A stretch of 64,000 nucleotides of DNA, taken from positions 1 to 64,000 of the forward strand of contig JADANN010000198.1 in NCBI GenBank assembly GCA_018806985.1, given 5' to 3'. This document shows, in pieces, positions 53,101 to 62,289 of the stretch. How positions within the stretch are numbered: position 1 is the first letter of the stretch; each line of letters begins with the position of its first letter. Under the pieces are notes generated by a model. The model was not told the DNA's origin and did not search any database. It saw nothing but the letters and a program-made list of their open reading frames with translations. The translations under genes were made by a program, and so were the position numbers. Source of the stretch: Angiostrongylus vasorum (taxonomy: Eukaryota; Nematoda; Chromadorea; Rhabditida; Metastrongylidae).

Positions 53101-55828
53101 TAATTTTACAATAACGAAAATACTCTGGTCTCCATAATACGTCAAAGTGGCAGTTGTTTAGCAACAGAACGTCAGTGGAAGCGTGGAATTGACGAAGTTC
53201 GAGCTGTCGAGCCGGTCTGCGACAGTGAAGATCTCTCGAGAAGAGCTCTCGGACATTTCGATTCTTGTCTCGCAGTTGTTGCAGAACATGCTCAACGATC
53301 TTCTCACGAGCGGATTTCCACTTCCATTACCCAAGGGTAAGCATTTCACACTGACGCGAAAACTTTAGTTGTCAAGAACAAAGGCAGTCGTTGAAAAAAA
53401 ACTGATCTAGAAACATGTAACCCAAGTTCTTCTTCGTTTTTTGTAGTTTTGCATTTTCTCTTTTATTTTATAAATGAACAAACATAATACACTGTATGGA
53501 TCCCAGTACTTCCATCAACCGATTTGTTTCCTCGCATCCATCATCCACAAGGATTTTCGGGTTCTCATGTGGGCGCAGATACTGCTTGGCGATTTTGTCT
53601 CCCCATGAATTTCATTGAATGTTGATACAGTCGATTTTCTCTGGAACCATAAAAATAGTTGCTCTAAGGTGTTCTCTGACCTTTTCATGCAACCTTCAGC
53701 CTTTTTAAATCGGAAGGAGCGCTTCCTAGACCAGTCTAGTACATATTTTAGAAACCTATAAGAATGGGAGACTTCTTTGGCTTCAGCAACATTTCGAACC
53801 ATTTAATACGACTGCTTCTATTTGATTTACGCTGCAAACATTTCAGTTAATCCTTGGTCGTCCTAAGGGAACGCTTCTTCAATATTTCTGTGGTTCACTC
53901 TACACCGTTTTTTACTGTCCATCTGTCCTCAACTCTTCGCCAATTGTTTGCACCTATGTTTATGCGCTTTTGAGGCTCTTTGAAAGTTGTCTCCACTTTG
54001 CTGGTAATTTTCGAAGACGAAGACGATTTTTCTAGCGAAAGAGGGTCCGATTGAATTGTCCACCAATGCACGCATCGTGTTTATTCAGGTTGAGCAAAAT
54101 ATTCATTGAAATGAGCTATGAATAACATTGATGAGACGACGCCACCTCCTAAGACCCTTCTCATCGACGGTGGTAAGGATACAGAGGATAAGTTTCATCG
54201 CCTGTTTTAATTGAGGTGATTATCTGTAACAGGTATAAAAGGTCTATTTCACTCCTTGGAATACGTGCACCGTTAAGATAACATACCAGGATCCATCACC
54301 GTTCTGGTATCAATTTAGTGGCATAGTAGGAAGTCTCCTTCTGATCCACAAAGGCGGCGACCACCTATGGTGGTGAAGACTAGGGGCAGACTTTGGCCAC
54401 GTTGATCTCGGGACTCCATGGAACCACAATGGCTAAACCAGTAAAAGTCCGAAAAGTGGAGATTATTCTGGGGCTTGCACAAGCAGTGTTGACGCGCCGT
54501 CCAAGTATCCAAGTAAGTAAGCTAAGATAACACTGGTTCAGATACTATAGAATGACTTTCATTCGTCGACAAATATTAGAATTTATAACATCCTTCTATG
54601 ATGTTTACCTCGACGCCGATCAGATCTGTTTATCAGAATTTGTATCAAAACTATGATGATCCAAATAGATGAGCGTCATTCAGACTTATTAATATGCACA
54701 TAAGAATAACCGTCGTAAAGAACTAGATGATCGCAGAGCATCGGTCTTCCCTACTTAGGTGAGCCGATGTGACCGTGTACAAAATTCACTGCTGGTTTTG
54801 ATATTTCAAAACTGGTCAAAACTTTTCTCTGACCTCGGTATGATTAATCAACATGTATTCTTCATTGATAAGCTTACATGACTTTGATAAATAATCCTTA
54901 TTCGGCTAACGTTTCGAGATCTTTGTTTTTACCAGAGCCGATGATCCGAGTCGATGGTCCACAGCTGTATTCCTCTTCTCGATGTGGCATCTTCGTCTTC
55001 GTATTTAGTCGGGTCTTCCTCAGTGGAGGCGTTCTCACGCGGTGGCGCTCTTCTATACAGAAGGCCTATTGTTGATAATAGTGAATTTCCAGTGATGATA
55101 ACTTGCTTTTTTCTGAACAATCCATACTGCAGAACTCGATATCACTGTCGGCTAGCACAGAGTCTTTCATTAGTCATATCGAGCTTAAAGAAGGTCACTT
55201 TTAAAATCGACTTTTTTAAGGTGTGTGCTCAGGAAAAAACAAGTTGTTATCACCGGACAAACATTATTACTAACAGCCGGCATCCTGTATGAAAGGGCGC
55301 TGCCAGATGAGCATGCCTCATTCGAGAGATGCTGCATTGAGGAAGATCCGACTTGATACGAAGCCGAAGACGCCACATCGAGAAGAAGAACAACTGTGGA
55401 CTGTCGACTCGGATCATCAGCTCTGATGAAGACGAAGACGTCGAGACGTTAGCGGAATAAAGTTGTATGACAAACTCGTTTAATCTCATCAATTAAAACA
55501 CATGTAGATTTGTTTCGGTTCTCAATTTCATGTTCTACACTGAGCTAGCAGTAATCCCATTTCCATTGATTAGTAATGATAGCACTAATCTGTTTCTACT
55601 GGTTCCTTCTTGAACTCTTCCTAATAGTTCTCCCTGTATAAATTGTTCTACAGTTCTGATAAGAATCATCTGCGGGTGCATTTACGACTATCGTTACCAA
55701 CAGCATTGCAATCGAGTGGTTTTCCTGGAGATACGATCAGAATTTTAAAAAGACGGGTGCTGCCAAGCTTTAGAGTCATAAACGATCAGCTCGTAGCTCT
55801 TGGTTCCGTACTCCTCGAATCCCGCTAA
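38135..55828 (+). CDS. Multi-exon BPI/LBP/CETP-family secreted lipid-binding protein (plus-strand partner of a divergent pair)
   Basis: Thirteen exons, assembled by splice site and phase: 38135-38287, 38738-38850, 41042-41122, 42632-42737, 43018-43140, 43858-43995, 49494-49610, 49719-49750, 49814-50008, 52178-52371, 52935-53053, 53168-53336, 55731-55828 (stop). They total 1638 nt, about 545 aa, with all phases consistent. Residues 1-22 are a signal peptide (MRAGFVVFEVVVVLIKLALS). The N-terminal family hallmark SPGVRLRLFRSGISYLSK follows. Cysteines at about residues 167 (TISCHS) and 224 (LICKKV) match the conserved disulfide. The C-domain has MLMLQLSDYLPNSLLYHAHK and GFPLPLPK. The start at 38135 is preferred because it begins the signal peptide; in-frame ATGs at 37997 and 38000 would add about 46 residues of low-complexity N-terminus. 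For the last exon an alternative upstream acceptor (after ACCAACAG) keeps the same phase. A 5.5-kb intron (43996-49493) holds PLE and RTE remnants. Confidence 0.82.
38851..41041. other. Second intron of the plus-strand gene, no repeat recognised
   Basis: Contains exon-like ORFs on both strands (for example 39374-39505 minus, with a GTAAAT donor, and 39570-39770 plus) that do not fit the phase chain of either gene. The long minus ORF at 40721-41161 overlaps the real plus exon 41042-41122 and is probably its shadow. Confidence 0.4.
41285..41400 (-). repeat. PLE fragment in intron
   Basis: Close to 24090-24180 (shared TTGAACAC.GAATAGCTTCTTTGCA and TATGAGTCTTCCACTGA), so it derives from the same PLE group. 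Confidence 0.55.
41745..42120 (-). repeat. SINE S2 in intron
   Basis: Body TATTCGATTCGTTTCTGCGC; tRNA-like head at the right end (CGAACTAGTGCCGTGCTTGTGATG, then CACTGCGCCACCC read in reverse). In the third intron of the plus-strand BPI-like gene. A shorter S2 piece follows at about 42430-42560. Confidence 0.6.
42803..42938. repeat. Perfect-looking 135-bp palindrome (foldback or MITE-like)
   Basis: CATGTCACTATCCAACCTT and the bases that follow are repeated in reverse after a short centre near 42872; the inner arms read AACGGAGTCAATGCCGTT and AACGGCGTTGACTCCGTT. It lies in the short intron between exons 4 and 5 of the plus-strand gene. Confidence 0.85.
43375..43640 (-). repeat. SINE S3 in intron
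   Basis: AGCGTTGATCAATCCCTGAG to a tRNA-like head with perfect A-box complement (CCACTGCGCCA). Intron between exons 5 and 6 of the plus-strand gene. Confidence 0.7.
44165..45935 (+). mobile_element. Second Penelope-like element, rearranged
   Basis: An inverted tail at 44165-44340 matches the forward tail at 45700-45935. Between them, an antisense piece of the endonuclease 3' region (44400-44640) is joined to a sense piece that starts in the RT palm (SLVIAFMSKI) and runs through GIY-YIG (CSTCGDEYIDKRTEHYIPHK, near 45360-45430). Many stops. Lies in the 5.5-kb intron of the plus-strand BPI-like gene. Confidence 0.75.
45856..45891 (+). ncRNA. Hammerhead-like motif with canonical GUC
   Basis: GGCT, CTGAAGA, A, GGC..GCC stem II, GAAAC, GTC, AGCT. 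Stem I pairs GGCU with AGCU (one wobble), and ACGT before C is palindromic, as in minimal PLE hammerheads that work as dimers. Among the best-formed copies here. Confidence 0.5.
46090..46310 (+). repeat. PLE-tail fragment
   Basis: Matches 55240-55500 and, inverted, 54840-55110, including CATTCGAG, GAAGATCC and the closing GCCGAATAAA. It ends with the motif at 46241-46280. Confidence 0.6.
46241..46280 (+). ncRNA. Hammerhead-like motif with complete stem I
   Basis: TTGGCT pairs fully with AGCCGA (one wobble). The core CTGATGA is exact and GAAAC present; stem II is imperfect and carries the extra A. Confidence 0.45.
46780..47400 (+). pseudogene. RTE-like element, pre-RT segment
   Basis: Reads KAASSKVTKRRLSPRTFESN and, in the next frame, a segment ending RPEHVIDLARVL, matching the endonuclease-RT linker of nematode RTE-like elements. 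It stops where an S2 SINE begins. Confidence 0.65.
47405..47785 (-). repeat. SINE S2 inserted in the RTE element
   Basis: A nearly complete S2. In reverse orientation it has A-box GGATAGCACAGTGGTAG and B-box-like GTGCTAATTCGATT. A second partial copy is at 47895-48035. Together they split the RTE remnant. Confidence 0.7.
48060..49330 (+). pseudogene. RTE-like reverse transcriptase, 3' part
   Basis: Motif A DLKEAFDSGGIK near 48275, KRGVRQGDSIF near 48430, and FADDIVHIIP near 48557 (the catalytic FADD). Then come the nematode-type YVSLGWEVNMTNGL and FRAHLFDSTIRLGLTYPSET segments to 48924, and a tail to about 49330. The 105-codon open frame is at 48607-48924. Stops in the rest make it dead. Intronic in the plus-strand BPI-like gene. 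Confidence 0.85.
50196..50221. repeat. ATTCG pentanucleotide run
   Basis: Five head-to-tail copies of a 5-mer (ATTCG). Confidence 0.8.
50810..51165 (-). repeat. SINE S2 in intron
   Basis: ATGATCCGTCTTCATGTCTA to GAATCGAACTAGCACCATGC and the reversed A-box near 51145-51160. Intron between exons 9 and 10 of the plus-strand gene. Confidence 0.7.
51170..52177. other. Remainder of the intron between exons 9 and 10
   Basis: A 77-residue minus ORF (51308-51541, Cys-containing, CPLCPTCFSNRS) could be a zinc-finger-like fragment, but no splice context supports it. Confidence 0.3.
52560..52830 (-). repeat. SINE S3 in intron
   Basis: GAGATCAATCCTTGAGGGAT to a degraded tRNA-like head near 52795-52830. 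Confidence 0.6.
53425..53790 (-). repeat. SINE S2 in intron
   Basis: TGTATGGATCCCAGTACTTC, GATTTGTTTCCTCGCATCCA and later blocks match S2; the tRNA-like head is lost. Confidence 0.5.
54280..54520 (-). repeat. Dispersed repeat R4
   Basis: Contains CCAGGATCCATCACCGTTCT and GGGCAGACTTTGGCCACGTT, shared with other R4 copies. Confidence 0.7.
54899..54941 (-). ncRNA. Hammerhead-like motif
   Basis: Minus strand: TCGGCT, then CTGGTAA (core decayed), GAAAC, GTT, AGCCGA. Stem I is intact. Confidence 0.3.
55419..55455 (+). ncRNA. Hammerhead-like motif with perfect stem II
   Basis: AGCT, CTGATGA, A, GACG..CGTC stem II, GAGAC (one change from GAAAC), GTT, AGC. Stem II shows different bases from other copies but stays paired. 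Confidence 0.45.
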
Positions 55829-56649
55829 GAAGAGAATTTGTGCAGAATTTTGTCTTCATAAACTACTTGTTTTTTTTTCTTTAGGCAATGACGCTTCCAT
55901 CCCAGCCTGCTATTGACTCGTACCTTTGCACAGAGTAGACAGTACCCATATATTCATTTTTAAAAATTATGGCACTATTACGGAGGTATCAACGAGACAC
56001 CGTCTTTTTCTTATAATCGATGTCGGCATGAATGCTGATAATGGATATCTTTCAGCTCAGACTGAAATTTCCTTTTCTTTGCAGGATGGATTTCTATGCA
56101 AGAAGCGCGCTTAAGTTGAGACCCATTAAGACGCTTTTCGTCCTCATTTCAGTCTAACATCGTAGTTCTTTCCGATGCAGTATTTTTCTTCGCTTACCTC
56201 TTCTATTCTTCTCCCCGACATCACGGATATGTTATTAAGACTTGGTTACTGAAGGCCATAGGCAGTTGTTGCACTTATGGAATTGATTTTTCGGGGTCGG
56301 TTTACGCTTGACTGGGCTTCCAGGCAAAGAGTTGCAATATATTTGAATCCCAGAGGTTTTCCAACTGTGTCAACTTCTCATTATTTTGAATTGATCATTT
56401 TTTTCAGTAATTCGGCTCCACAACGTCGCCGTCGATGTGCTATCAAGGAGAATACTTATAAGGACGAATATTTCTGTAAGTTTTCCACAGTTTTATTATC
56501 CATTTTTTTTGTTCCATTCATTTTTTTCGCAACTGTGACTTCTTCTATGGTAATCTCATGCTCAAACGTATTTTATCTCTTATACATTCTATCCACAAAT
56601 TTACTCCTATGGATCCTCTTCATTCTCTCAGTGGACCTCAAAACGCGCA
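55829..56649. other. Downstream of the plus-strand gene, no certain gene
   Basis: A short exon-like block at 56410-56474 has a TTTTTTCAG acceptor and a GTAAGT donor (plus). It can read as NSAPQRRRRCAIKENTYKDE or in another frame; neither is recognised. Confidence 0.35.
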
Positions 56650-58040
56650 GTCTCGTTGGGAATATCACCAATAGATAAGCCCCTCAAGTTCCAATGGGCT
56701 GGCAGAACAAACTTTGAAAACATGCCGGAGCCGCCACGCCATATCCAGAAGAATATACATTGGTGGGCATGTTTGGGTTCAATACTACGATCAAATCAGA
56801 GCCGTGGGCGTGGAACATTCACTCCATTCAGAAAGGTAATAAGAAAGGTCATCCACAACTTGTACCTCAATCTCCTCTCCAACAGCGTCGCTTCAGTGCA
56901 TACTATCTCAAGCCTTTGGATTGCACTTCCGGCGGTTCTCCCTTTCGAACTTCAGTGCACTCTACTCGATGAAAAATCATACAACGTCGAGTACTTGCGA
57001 GATCCGACCAGAACATCTAAAACGGCTATCGGTTATTTCCATCAAAAACGATGACGTACCTTATAACATATTACCGAATATAACACAAGCTTTCCAGTCA
57101 TACGATAACGAGTGAGACCATGTTGTTGTGCAAGAAGTGAAGCTTACGTGTATGAGTACGATGTATGAAATCCAGGTTATAACCAAACTCATATATTGCG
57201 ACATTGCAAAATGTTTTACTTTCATTTACTTAAGAGACGCCGAAAATGTCTTACTTTCATTTACTTAAGAAACACCTTGGATTCAGTTGAGATCGGAGTG
57301 GTAAAGGAAGCACTAATCATCTAGAGCATCCATGTTCACTAAACAGATGTTTTTCACAAGCTAAACAATAATCACATCGAAAATTTTTCCACTGCACAGT
57401 AACATTATCATCGACCTGAAAAGTGGGTACATCATTGCGACGCTATGTCACCAGAGCTGACGAGCACCACTTTCAAAAACACAGGAAAAAAAAGCGAATG
57501 AGGAGGCATGGGCGTACAAGTCGTTAGCGGACAAGTACGCCACGGTTAATTGGTTTTTCCCACAACATAAAGAATCAGCATGACGACTTCGATGTAGACG
57601 CTTCGATGGTGCGCTTGGAAAGAGTGGTCATAGGATAGACATAAAGAAGATGGAATTCATGACTAACGGTATACTCCTGATATCTCGCTTGACATCCCCG
57701 AATGTTTCAGTTGTGCGTGTCTCCGTCGGGATATCAACATAACGGACGTTGGTTTCAAAGCTGAGAAGGAGCTAGCAAGCGGTTTTAGGAAACTTGGAAC
57801 GGCATGCAAGCAGTGATGGTAGAGCTAATGCTTCGTGTTCACATCGTCGATTGCGCTACAGTTTTGTCGTATGGTACATTTAAAAAACTTAGACGCACTC
57901 TGATCGAGATGAAACAGTCGCATGAAATGTTGAACGCATGGCAAGAGGACCATGCGTCGATTATCAGCGTTGTTCGCGGTGATTACCAGCATGGAATTGA
58001 TGCTGTTCCTGTCTTACGAGGAAGTGTAATTTACTAGCTT
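56650..58040 (+). pseudogene. RTE-like element remnant
   Basis: KVIRKVIHNLYLNLL and the VLPFELQCTLL region (about 56830-56970) match the pre-RT part. YLRNTLDSVEIGVVKEAL (57225-57320) is the degraded motif A region, and KKMEFMTNGILL near 57645 is the thumb side. Heavily frameshifted. Confidence 0.65.
57207..57286. repeat. Imperfect tandem duplication of about 39 bp
   Basis: AAAATGTTTTACTTTCATTT is followed by AAAATGTCTTACTTTCATTT; each copy ends with TACTTAAGAGACGCC or TACTTAAGAAACACC. Inside the RTE remnant. Confidence 0.75.
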
Positions 58041-58329
58041 GTAAGTGAAAGAAGACGAAAAAACATTGCTGTCATCCACTCATTCGGTAGTCAACAAAAG
58101 GACTTGTAGCAAGTAATAAATTTTTTTAATATTTGGGGTTTCTTATTATCAATTGAGATCAATTGAATTAGTATTGCTAAAGTCGAGATGTTTATGCGTT
58201 TTGAATTAATACTTACCACAAAAGATTGGCTAGCCTACGGCTAGAAACCTGTGGCAGCCCTGATGAATAAGAATTAGAACAAGGTTGACGTTGTTAAAGA
58301 TGTTTGGACCAGAAATGTTTTATGTCTTT

Positions 58330-58500
58330 ATAAAAGAAGCGGATAGCGCAGTGATAGCGATGCTGTTCATATGGTGTTCACGAACACTGAACTGGTTCGA
58401 CTCCACACCATCTTCATCAGGCCTGTCATCCCTCCGTGGTCAAGAAATTGACAACTAGAAATTGTTAACCGTTCGATCTTAACACACTGGCGACGAGTGA
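58330..58500 (+). repeat. SINE S2 head, forward
   Basis: A clear tRNA-like head: AGCGGATAGCGCAGTGATAG (A-box) and ACTGGTTCGACTCC (B-box) about 50 bases apart. Truncated at the 3' side. Confidence 0.65.
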
Positions 58501-59960
58501 CAACTATAGGTGTTATAATAGTTATGCGTGACTGGCCGATAACCGGTAGGACCTACTGGTCTCATTTTCTTCCGGTGGTTTATCACCGTTTTTCTGCACT
58601 TTTTATTCTCGTTGGTAGCTTATGGAACGCAGGTGTTGTACGGAGTTGGACGGGAAAAGCTCTATTCTGCACTTAGAAATATATAAAAAGCTGTTTTCCG
58701 AACGAGTTCACTAGCCAGAAATTTTGGTGCTAGTCGATTACTCCTTCAATTCTAAATGTTATAGTGAATGATACCTATCATATAGAGTGCAGGGTATAAA
58801 ACATACTGAAATAGAGGTCCATAACTTGCATGGCACTTCAAAATGCTGACGGTAATGTGTTGTGTGACGGACCAAACAAACCTGTAGTAAATAGCATCGT
58901 AAATATAATCCACACCCAAAGAATAGTGGAGTAAATTATCTCCTACAACGCGTCATACTCACAATCCAGCAAGTCCTCTAGTTGTCGAATGAACCGTCCA
59001 ATCCGCAATAAACCTGAGATTAGGCGTCATCGCGAAAGTGTTGAAATATTGTTTTGACGATTAGTAGCCTTACCTTGCTTTTAATGGTCTTGAAAGCTAA
59101 ACTTTTTCGTTCCTGGTTCCCTTGCATAGAACTCGAACAACTCGTCGTTAGTCCATCAAAGTCCATCAAAGAAATCTTCTTCAGTATCTCCTTAATCGGT
59201 CGATTTTTTTGATAACTCTATCCGTGGTAGCGCTTGATGTTACAGTGCTCAGACAGGCACCCTTCAATCATGTCTTCTCATTTATGTGTCATCTTCATTC
59301 TCTACAAACAGCCTTCACTTAATTTTTCGCTTGCCCTCCAAAACTACTCTCTAGTAAGCAATGTGAACGATATGGAAAGCCTTCGATTCGTCTTGACGCT
59401 GCATTCATGCTCAGCCTTCAATAGTTAACTACAATTTTAGAACTCAGCGATGATAAAACGGTTTTCAATGACGTAGCTGCTCAGGCTGAGACATCTAGCG
59501 TGTTGCCTTCACAATAGTTTTTGTTATGTGGTTTTATTCAGATCGACTTTGTCCTAGCGTTTTTTAACACGTGCCTTGGTCAAATGAATATTGAAGAAAA
59601 AGGTTAGCTTTCAAAAATATGACTGCGTTCTTAAAGGGAAGCTTGCTAAATCAACAATATTACTGTACATACTGAAATACCTTCTGTAACAGTGAATGAC
59701 TGCTTGCCGTACCAAGTCAGGGAGCCTCCTCATTCTGCTCTCTTCCAGAGCACACATTGGTGGCTGTTCTAAACATGTTGATCACAAATTCCCCATTTCT
59801 ATGTGAAGGATAGGAGGAGAGGTGGTGAACCAGTACGTTCTTATTACTTGCCTTCCAGTACTAGTTTGTGATGAAACCGTTTCCGAATAGGTCAATTTCC
59901 CAGTTTTCTTTTCCAGCAGCTGCTCGAGCTTAGGTTCGAAGGAAAAAGCATGCCTCAAAC
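58501..59960. other. Intergenic, no gene seen
   Basis: AT-rich. A short direct repeat of GTCCATCAAA near 59152-59172. Only a 64-residue ORF (59234-59428). Confidence 0.4.
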
Positions 59961-59969
59961 GATAACTCT

Positions 59970-60640
59970 AGCGAGAATAAGTTCCCGTTCATCCTGCTAT
60001 TCATTTCCAACGATACAAGCACGTCTGTAAAACCATATTTAAAAAGGACCGGTCTGGAGGAAACGGTCTTAATGGTTGGAATACTACCGAATGCTAAGAG
60101 TCATCAGATTTCTCGTAACCTTTGGTTTAAAGTCTATGTACGATGCAAAATTGCATAATTTGTCCAAACAGTAGAGACGGTGATTGCATGAGTTCGGGTA
60201 CGGTGTACATGATCTTTTTGTAAAGCGTGTGGGAAGAATGCATTAGTGAAACTGCTAGACTGCTGCATATTCGTATGGGGAGAACATCTAGGTGGGAAAC
60301 TTAAAGGTGAACAAAATGCTTCACTGGGCGCGCACAGAACACAGAGATATAAAGGAGAAGGTTTTGAAGTAGAAGTCACTGCCCCTAGCACAGGAATCTA
60401 AAGTTTTACTACGCAACCATGTAGAATATGCATTTGGTCTCCATCAGTTAGCTGAAGGCTCACAGAAAACGATGAGTACCTGAAGAAGCTGTTTCTACTG
60501 CGACTGAGACTTAGCTTTCGCGTCTATTCTGTTGAATGTTATGTGCTTGAAAGTATTTGGATCACCAGATCGTGCACCAATGTGACCTTTCCGTGTTCTG
60601 AAGAAAACTAAATCCACCGAAACCTTAGCTATCGTTGGAT
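59970..60640 (+). pseudogene. PLE 3' fragment: RT-endonuclease linker, GIY-YIG and tail
   Basis: FPFILLFISNDTSTSVKPYL and LKRTGLEETVLMV match the linker of the fuller PLE. The GIY-YIG core near 60210-60290 is broken by stops. A degenerate hammerhead-like motif lies at 60595-60640. Confidence 0.65.
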
Positions 60641-61011
60641 CATATTACAGCAACAACATCGTGTCTGCTCATCCAGAAAACAGTAACGTCTGTGTCAGTG
60701 CCGAAGTTAATATGTCGGTCGTGGGGATTTTTCTTTGCCTTTACCAGCGTAGGCGTTCCTGAGATGCTCGTCTTTTGGATATTGGAATTTAGACGCAGCC
60801 TCAGTCTATGGTTTTTGATGAGGACTTTTTCTAACGTGTTTGTCACGTTATCTGAGCCCTTCCTTGGAATGTTTATCGCTTTTTTCCGAATAGCTGCGCA
60901 GTTTTTCATGCAGATAGTTCTAAAATATTCGTGGATGATTTGTCCATGTGTGAAGCTGATTAAGGTTCGTTTCTGTATGTCCAGCTTTGACATAATTCTC
61001 CGTATAATCAC
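60640..61011 (-). CDS. Unrecognised 123-residue ORF
   Basis: Lys/Arg-rich (ICMKNCAAIRKKAINIPRKG). A 132-residue ORF overlaps on the plus strand (60635-61033), so one is a shadow. Placement next to a PLE tail suggests a piece of mobile element, but I cannot name the domain. Confidence 0.25.
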   Translation of the reverse strand: MIIRRIMSKLDIQKRTLISFTHGQIIHEYFRTICMKNCAAIRKKAINIPRKGSDNVTNTLEKVLIKNHRLRLRLNSNIQKTSISGTPTLVKAKKNPHDRHINFGTDTDVTVFWMSRHDVVAVI

Positions 61012-61080
61012 AAGATCTTATGGTTACGGTTGACTTGGCGCTTCATTTTGTTGCATTCGGTGAGAGGGAGATAGCCTTAC

Positions 61081-61557
61081 TTCATTCTAGAATAAACTTC
61101 GCGTCCTACTTAAAAGGATAGGGGTTATCATACAAGCGGAATATTGTGGACTTATACTTTGGCAACAGTCACACAACACTTTATGTAAATAATTTCTGTA
61201 TTGAAAGCTTGACATAGTCAATGTGGTCTTCAGCTTCACGTTTTGTTGAAATTAGCTATGCCGACTTTGTTAAGAAATTTCTCTTGAATTTACACCATCT
61301 TCCATGACTAGTAATACTTTTTGAATTTGTCGGCTTAGTAACCCTGTTAAACTACCCAGCTTTTCATTCTTCAACTGCTAGTTTTTCGAAACTCGTCAAC
61401 GTTATCTCTATGTCAGTTGATTCAAAAAGTAGCACTGTTAAGTTCTCAGTTTTGAAGAAATTCCTTAGTAGTTGAAACCTCGAACACGCCTCGTGAACGT
61501 CCGGAGGTCTTTTTGTGTGAATTTTTCATGTATAATAACAAAAATATATCATTGCTA
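61081..61557. other. Intergenic, no gene seen
   Basis: AT-rich without supported ORFs. Confidence 0.4.
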
Positions 61558-61676
61558 TAGGTGGATGAGCGGAGATTGTCGCGGATCGCAGCTCGGACCA
61601 TCTTCAACAGCCCTGAATTTGGTAGGAGACTCAATGACGCAGAGATCAGGCAATTTATCCGGCTGGTTTCGAAATA
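61558..61676 (+). CDS. Possible terminal exon of an unknown gene
   Basis: After a TATAG acceptor the plus frame reads VDERRLSRIAARTIFNSPEF and about 18 more residues before a stop. The codon pattern looks protein-like. No upstream exon was found, and overlapping 118-residue ORFs on both strands make the strand uncertain. Confidence 0.3.
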
Positions 61677-61679
61677 AGC

Positions 61680-62280
61680 ATCCTGTCGATTTGCAAAGTA
61701 CTGCTGAATCCCGCCCTCCCAGCGGCTATAGTACTTTGCATTTATACAAATTTGATTTGTTCCATTTATCAGAAAGAGAAATAGGATCCACTTGCCATCC
61801 AAGGCACATAGTGAATCAATGCTTTTAATGCTTCACTCTTAGTCATCATATGTATTGTTTCCTCCATCATCACCGCCTGGAGTGATGGAGTCCGTCGATT
61901 TCGGTTTAAAAATGATTGGCCCATGTTTTGCGGTGAATATTCTGTCAGTTCGTTCACGGGTTATGAAAGATAACAGGCGAGTGACCATATTTCATTTATA
62001 GTTGTGTGTGAATAAATTGTCACAATTGAGAGTTGTTTACCATGTTTGTTGGTGAGTAGACACGAATTTGGTATTACAGGATATATTAATACACAATAGC
62101 TGACCGTTCGGCTGTTTCCCCTTCTGCAGTACCTGGGAACGTCAAATTGATATGCAGTCAACTCAGCCAGCCACATTCATAACTTTGGCAGATATCACTT
62201 AACACGTAAATTTGCATTCGCATAAGAAACAGCTTCCTTTAAATAACTACCGTCTTACTCTTTGTAAGTATTCTAGTTAG
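61680..62280. other. Intergenic, no certain gene
   Basis: A minus exon-like block at about 61795-61884 (acceptor CACTCCAG, reading AVMMEETIHMMTKSEAL) is noted but unsupported. Confidence 0.3.
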
Positions 62281-62289
62281 CTGGTGAAG

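Larger units (their letters stand above)
54840..55500. repeat. Foldback of two PLE tails in the last intron of the plus-strand gene
   Basis: A reverse tail (54840-55110) and a forward tail (about 55230-55500) face outward; shared blocks include the GATGATCCGAGTCGA region and GCGCC/GGCGC arms. Hammerhead-like motifs mark both outer ends. Confidence 0.65.
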
